Notes under the pieces: model-generated
What the model was told of the DNA's origin: nothing
The model's input: only the letters and a program-made list of their open reading frames with translations
Database searches by the model: none
Assembly: GCA_028290345.1 (NCBI GenBank)
Contig: JAQGKB010000344.1
Span: 1 to 7,454, forward strand
Direction: 5' to 3'
DNA: 7,454 bases
From: Hyphomicrobiales bacterium
Lineage (GTDB): Bacteria; Pseudomonadota; Alphaproteobacteria; Rhizobiales; Devosiaceae
Program-made: the position numbers and the translations under genes
In this document: piece by piece, positions 5,801 through 7,454 of the stretch
Numbering within the stretch: position 1 is the stretch's first letter
Layout of the letters: each line of letters begins with the position of its first letter

Positions 5801-6658
5801 CACCTGCTGGATCTGCAGGTCAGCGAGCCGCTCGACCGTCGCCGAAACTTCGTCGAGCCGCCGCGTCAGGTAGGAAAGATCGACCTGCGGACCCCGCGCC
5901 ACCATTTCGGCAAGGCTGGCGATCTGGTTCTTGAGCGGGCTGATCTGCCCGTTCTCGCTCACCACCACCGACAGGCGCTCGATGGTTTCCGAGACGTCGT
6001 CGAGGCGCTGCGTCAAATGCGAAAGGTCGACCTTCTGGCCGTCGCTGATCAGCTGCGCGAGCCCCGCGATCTGGCCTTCCAGGCGCTTGACCTGCCCGGT
6101 TTCGCCCACGGCGCCCGCCAGCAATTCGACCACATGGGTGATCTGCGAGACCTGGTCGGCGATTTCCTTGACATTAAGCGAAGTACCGCGCTGCTGCTTG
6201 AGTTCGATTTCGATCTGCTCGATGCGGCTGTTGACCCCGCTCATCGCCTGCGTCAGCGCATCAAGATGCGCCGCCGGCGCGTGGCGGGCGGGTTCAGCCG
6301 GCACGGCGTTCTGCTGCCGCGCCCGGATCTCCTGGATGGCCGACTGCAGGATATCGCGCGTTCCTTCGGGCAGCACCGCGGCCTCGTCGCGCTCGTTGAG
6401 GCGGTCGACCTGGCGCTTGACCATGCGCAGCGCCTCGCGATGCCGATTGCCGGCGCCGGCATCGCCCACCTGTGAGCGTAGGTCACTCATTCGCTTTGCC
6501 AGGGCATCGAAGGCGGGGGCTTGCGGCGCAGTACGCACATATTGGCCTTCCACCTGGTCGAGCAACGCAACCAGTTCGCCGCGCAGGGCCTGCCAGTCGC
6601 CATTGGGCGCGTCATGGCCGAAATCCTGCGGGTCGGAGGCTGGAAAGGCGCGTGCCAT
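2897..6658 (-). CDS. podJ: PodJ-like polar localization factor (coiled coil, TM, Sel1 repeats, peptidoglycan-binding domain)
   Basis: This 1253-residue bitopic membrane protein starts at ATG (6656-6658). Domains in order: a cytoplasmic region of heptad-rich coiled coils (about 20-540) with a 49-residue tandem repeat at 188-285; a Pro/Ala-rich, probably disordered stretch (about 545-815) holding a basic segment around FIEAARRSTQRQA; a transmembrane helix (about 829-847, after RHRKP); a periplasmic Pro/Thr/Ser linker (about 855-985); four Sel1-like repeats (about 992-1135); and a PG_binding_1 domain (about 1192-1248, with VQQALQRLGYDIG and AIKAFEQATG). This is the architecture of PodJ, which marks a cell pole and recruits division and polar-organelle factors. 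Caulobacter PodJ is shorter (974 residues, as I recall) and rhizobial PodJ is about this long. In rhizobia such as Agrobacterium it acts at the growth pole. The gene stands alone on its strand between 120-bp and 232-bp gaps. The ribosome site is weak (GGGA about 7 nt upstream). Architecture is certain; one-to-one orthology to podJ is inference. Confidence 0.88.
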   Translation of the reverse strand: MARAFPASDPQDFGHDAPNGDWQALRGELVALLDQVEGQYVRTAPQAPAFDALAKRMSDLRSQVGDAGAGNRHREALRMVKRQVDRLNERDEAAVLPEGTRDILQSAIQEIRARQQNAVPAEPARHAPAAHLDALTQAMSGVNSRIEQIEIELKQQRGTSLNVKEIADQVSQITHVVELLAGAVGETGQVKRLEGQIAGLAQLISDGQKVDLSHLTQRLDDVSETIERLSVVVSENGQISPLKNQIASLAEMVARGPQVDLSYLTRRLDEVSATVERLADLQIQQVQQLVRESKDAPKREQDLKDALGAIEAGVRNIYDRIDTIERTVALPPADLESLTEAMARFTTAMEANAGKPDALIPLVEALNARISDMDGKGSAVAGLKSDVAELRDTVLEAFEPRFAAIESRIEALGHRLKVEHHSDTGIAQLEAQVRQLVARMDQTGEQLSGLARLYTETEVDGEAPDFEALANLVATRTSEAFARNTPPAAPGITEEQLTSLEGRIARLFNEAGESRAPDDYNLVRDGIRRVDERLARLELSLTQGTRPVAAKPVERESAALPAPAPAADVADTTPDWAKSIVAARPPASTPVIKNDAMPTNPGIDAPLTDRGFPDLGTVRAALEAKTAQRTQHPGLAQSAEPTPYDDPSPVTAGMLGGATPRHAAEMPFEPPAFSPTSSVAPPPRPVSSFDNHAEDLFKPESAPPPAPARAEEVAPPAQTVNRNTFIEAARRSTQRQAATKTQPAGNSLIGRAMARFQNAGADAGKPAAAPVAAETPSKKLKDRLAKAPVEAPGAIEPLAPMEQDSISVEAEPARIELEPKESFLTRHRKPILLGATIVAVSVLTLNLVSQRLASSDGSHGSATTTPVPDTTSAPKPAPQSSIAPSSLPLRLDAPSDTATALPAAPRVIPMVDSTTTGSIDPSAAMNFTAPPETTPMPSILSPVSLSSKEFVRTTPAPGPQPAAAASPVQVEMPPEAVGPLLLRQSASNGDARAQFEVAAIYSEGRVVPEDQKTAAVWYERAAAQGFGPAQYRLGNLYESGKGVTKDLEQARLWYQRAAEAGNRMSMHNLAALYASGQLGKQEFASAAEWFEQAATRGMTDSQFNLGMLYARGLGVTQNLATSYKWFSLAAKRGDKDAAKARDDVARSLDAATVGKINGEVDSWKPSGINLAANFAPIGTWAKNFDPGQPIAAKDVVSKVQQALQRLGYDIGSPDGVAGAKTADAIKAFEQATGMSQVGKINPRLLAVLGSQPV
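2915..3085 (-). other. Peptidoglycan-binding domain (PG_binding_1) of the PodJ-like protein
   Basis: Residues about 1192-1248 show the PG_binding_1 pattern: VSKVQQALQRLGYDIGSPDG, then AGAKTADAIKAFEQATGM and a closing LLAVL. It is the last domain, ending 5 residues before the C-terminus, in the periplasm after the Sel1 repeats. It would tether the polar complex to the cell wall. Confidence 0.85.
3254..3685 (-). repeat. Four Sel1-like repeats in the PodJ-like protein
   Basis: Four 36-residue units run at about residues 992-1027, 1028-1063, 1064-1099 and 1100-1135. Each follows the pattern A-Q-x-x-L-G-x-L-Y-x-x-G-x-G-V-x-x-x-x-x-x-A-x-x-W-Y-x-x-A-A-x-x-G. Unit 2 is the best match; unit 3 has lost the GxGV turn (SGQLGKQEF). 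These helical hairpins are protein-interaction scaffolds, here placed in the periplasm. Confidence 0.85.
5804..6097 (-). repeat. 49-residue tandem coiled-coil repeat in the PodJ-like protein
   Basis: Residues 188-236 and 237-285 align without gaps, with 24 of 49 positions identical, including GQ, QIA-LA, VDLS-LT-RLD and ERL. A weaker partial copy precedes them in the same register (166-187, aligning with 215-236 and 264-285). The period of 49 residues is exactly seven heptads, so duplication keeps the coiled-coil register. The repeats have diverged at the DNA level, so the event is old. Confidence 0.8.
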
Positions 6659-6738
6659 GGGTGGTTCCCAACTCGGAATTACAAGGTATGGTCTGCGACA
6701 TGATGCAGAGCGCTAGCGGTTACTCTGGAGAAAACATG

Positions 6739-6754
6739 GTAAAGAAGCCGTTAA
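6739..6754 (-). promoter_or_regulatory. CtrA-box-like site upstream of podJ
   Basis: The minus strand reads TTAA-CGGCTTC-TTTAC, one mismatch from the alphaproteobacterial CtrA consensus TTAA-N7-TTAAC. It sits 81-96 bp upstream of the podJ ATG. CtrA sites often overlap the -35 region, which would put the transcript start some 45-60 bp before the ATG. It was found by eye; such a motif can occur by chance, although the surrounding DNA is GC-rich. Confidence 0.35.
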
Positions 6755-6764
6755 GTCGGGTCGC

Positions 6765-6776
6765 TTTTTGCAAAAA
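6765..6776. promoter_or_regulatory. 12-bp perfect AT-rich palindrome in the divergent intergenic region
   Basis: TTTTTGCAAAAA is a perfect 12-bp palindrome in an otherwise GC-rich setting, between podJ and the response regulator. It lies 107 bp from the podJ start and 115 bp from the regulator start. It could be a dimer-binding site or a bent A-tract; no binding protein can be named. Confidence 0.35.
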
Positions 6777-6837
6777 CCTCACACTTTCCGGCGAAAAGCT
6801 GACATTGACGGCTGATAGTCCAGTCGCTTGTCTCACT

Positions 6838-6869
6838 ATGGCGGATCGGCTAAAGGCCGGGGGCGCCAT
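6838..6869 (+). other. Possible leader hairpin of the response-regulator mRNA
   Basis: ATGGCG (6838-6843) pairs with CGCCAT (6864-6869), and inside it CGGC (6847-6850) pairs with GCCG (6856-6859) around a 5-nt loop. The structure ends 21 nt before the ATG of the response regulator, leaving the ribosome site free. Whether the transcript starts upstream of it is not known. Confidence 0.35.
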
Positions 6870-6890
6870 TGCAAGCGAACGGGTAGGGCC

Positions 6891-7454
6891 ATGAGCCGAC
6901 GCCGCATCATCATCGTCGACGATCACCCCCTGTTCCGGGCGGCGCTGCGGCAGACGCTTGCCACCGGCGATCCGACCGTCAATGTCGAGGAGGCCGGCGA
7001 TCTCGCCGGGCTCAGCGCCGCGCTCGCGAGCGACCGGGACTGCGACCTGGTGCTGCTCGATCTCAACATGCCGGGCGTGCGCGGCTTTTCGGGGCTGCTG
7101 CTGCTACGGGCGGAATATCCCGATCTGCCTGTGATGATCATCTCGGCGGTGGAGGATACCACCGTCATCCGGCGCGCCTTCGAACTGGGCGCCGCCGGCT
7201 ATCTCAGCAAATCTGTCGGGCCGGCCGAAATCCGCCGCTCCATCGAAACCGTGCTCGCTGGCGAGGTTTTCGTTCCCGAAGGCACGGACCTGCGGGTGGA
7301 TGACGAGCAGACGGCGCTGATGCACCGCCTGTCCAGCCTCACTCCGCAGCAGGTGCGGGTACTGATGATGCTGTCGGATGGCCTGATGAACAAGCAGATC
7401 GCCTACGAACTCTCGATCTCGGAGGCGACGGTCAAGGCACACGTCTCCGCCATC
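6891..7454 (+). CDS. NarL/FixJ-type response regulator (REC + LuxR HTH), cut by the right edge
   Basis: The frame is open from ATG (6891) to the edge, 188 residues. The N-terminal receiver domain has the acidic pair VDDHP (Asp10, Asp11), the phospho-acceptor Asp57 in LVLLDLNMPG, the switch Ser85 in IISA and the conserved Lys107 in YLSK. A linker follows, then a LuxR/GerE helix-turn-helix: LTPQQVRVLMMLSDGLMNKQIAYELSISEATVKAHVSAI. The window ends within or just after the recognition helix, about 15-25 residues before the usual end of a family member of about 205-215 residues. It acts in the cytoplasm as a phosphorylation-dependent transcription factor. All key REC residues are present, so it should be phosphorylatable. 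No histidine kinase gene is visible. It is divergent from podJ across 232 bp, so shared control is possible but unproven. The start is chosen by GGGTAGGG a few bases upstream and by the immediate onset of the first REC strand. Confidence 0.94.
   Translation, partial: MSRRRIIIVDDHPLFRAALRQTLATGDPTVNVEEAGDLAGLSAALASDRDCDLVLLDLNMPGVRGFSGLLLLRAEYPDLPVMIISAVEDTTVIRRAFELGAAGYLSKSVGPAEIRRSIETVLAGEVFVPEGTDLRVDDEQTALMHRLSSLTPQQVRVLMMLSDGLMNKQIAYELSISEATVKAHVSAI

Larger units (their letters stand above)
6659..6890. other. Divergent intergenic region between podJ and the response regulator
   Basis: This 232-bp non-coding stretch must hold the promoters of both divergent genes. It is locally AT-richer than its flanks. 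It contains a CtrA-box-like site (minus), a 12-bp A/T palindrome, the inverted repeat CAGAG-N12-CTCTG around the small palindrome CGCTAGCG (about 6705-6726), a TTGACG -35-like hexamer on the plus strand (about 6805-6810) without a convincing -10, and a leader hairpin. I found no GANTC methylation site in it by eye. Confidence 0.6.

Noticed and set aside
4673..6475. 600-residue open frame on the plus strand, antisense to podJ
   Set aside because: It is rich in Arg, Gly, Asp and His with no domain pattern, as expected for the complementary frame of GC-rich coding sequence. The opposite strand encodes a coherent coiled-coil protein through the same stretch.
6472..6894. 140-residue plus-strand open frame ending at the response-regulator start
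   Set aside because: Its first half is antisense to the podJ N-terminus and the rest covers the promoter region; there is no convincing family resemblance.
1..7454. Mobile element, CRISPR array, toxin-antitoxin or defence island
   Set aside because: I saw no transposase, integrase, terminal repeats, regularly spaced repeats or small paired ORFs. Gene composition is uniform and all genes belong to ordinary chromosomal families.

Overview
This window is GC-rich chromosomal DNA, most likely from an alphaproteobacterium of the Hyphomicrobiales (Rhizobiales). The main evidence is a 1253-residue PodJ-type polarity protein and a TauE/SafE permease followed by a TIGR02186-like protein, a pairing I know mainly from this class. 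A Devosia-like genus is possible but is only a guess. I see no tRNA, rRNA, IS element, CRISPR array or integrase. The longest non-coding gap is 232 bp.

Layout. Positions 1-1082 hold a TetR-family repressor gene (455-1033, minus) and, downstream of it on the same strand, the 5' part of a short-chain dehydrogenase/reductase gene (1-377, minus, cut by the window edge). A near-identical 17-bp element (TGATCAGTC[C/A]AGAATAT) lies in front of both genes, inside larger inverted repeats. This suggests the repressor controls both itself and the reductase. Positions 1080-2776 (minus) hold a two-gene unit: a TauE/SafE-family anion permease, and a secreted, C-terminally anchored TIGR02186-like protein whose GTG start overlaps the permease stop codon by 4 nt. 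Positions 2897-6658 (minus) encode the PodJ-like protein: cytoplasmic coiled coils, a Pro/Ala-rich disordered stretch, one transmembrane helix, then periplasmic Sel1-like repeats and a C-terminal peptidoglycan-binding domain. Divergent from it, at 6891-7454 (plus), is the start of a NarL/LuxR-type response regulator that runs off the right edge.

How the parts may work together. The TetR/reductase pair looks like a small self-regulated stress or detoxification module. The permease and its partner are probably one functional unit, possibly for export of sulfur oxyanions or organosulfonates. The PodJ-like protein probably organises the growing pole and contacts the cell wall; a CtrA-box-like site in its upstream region would fit cell-cycle control. 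The response regulator has no kinase gene in view, so its input is unknown.

The window is mostly orderly, ordinary chromosome. The points most worth checking are the paired TetR operators, the 49-residue (seven-heptad) coiled-coil repeats in the PodJ-like protein, the unknown role of the TIGR02186-like partner, and the regulatory elements in the podJ/response-regulator divergent region.
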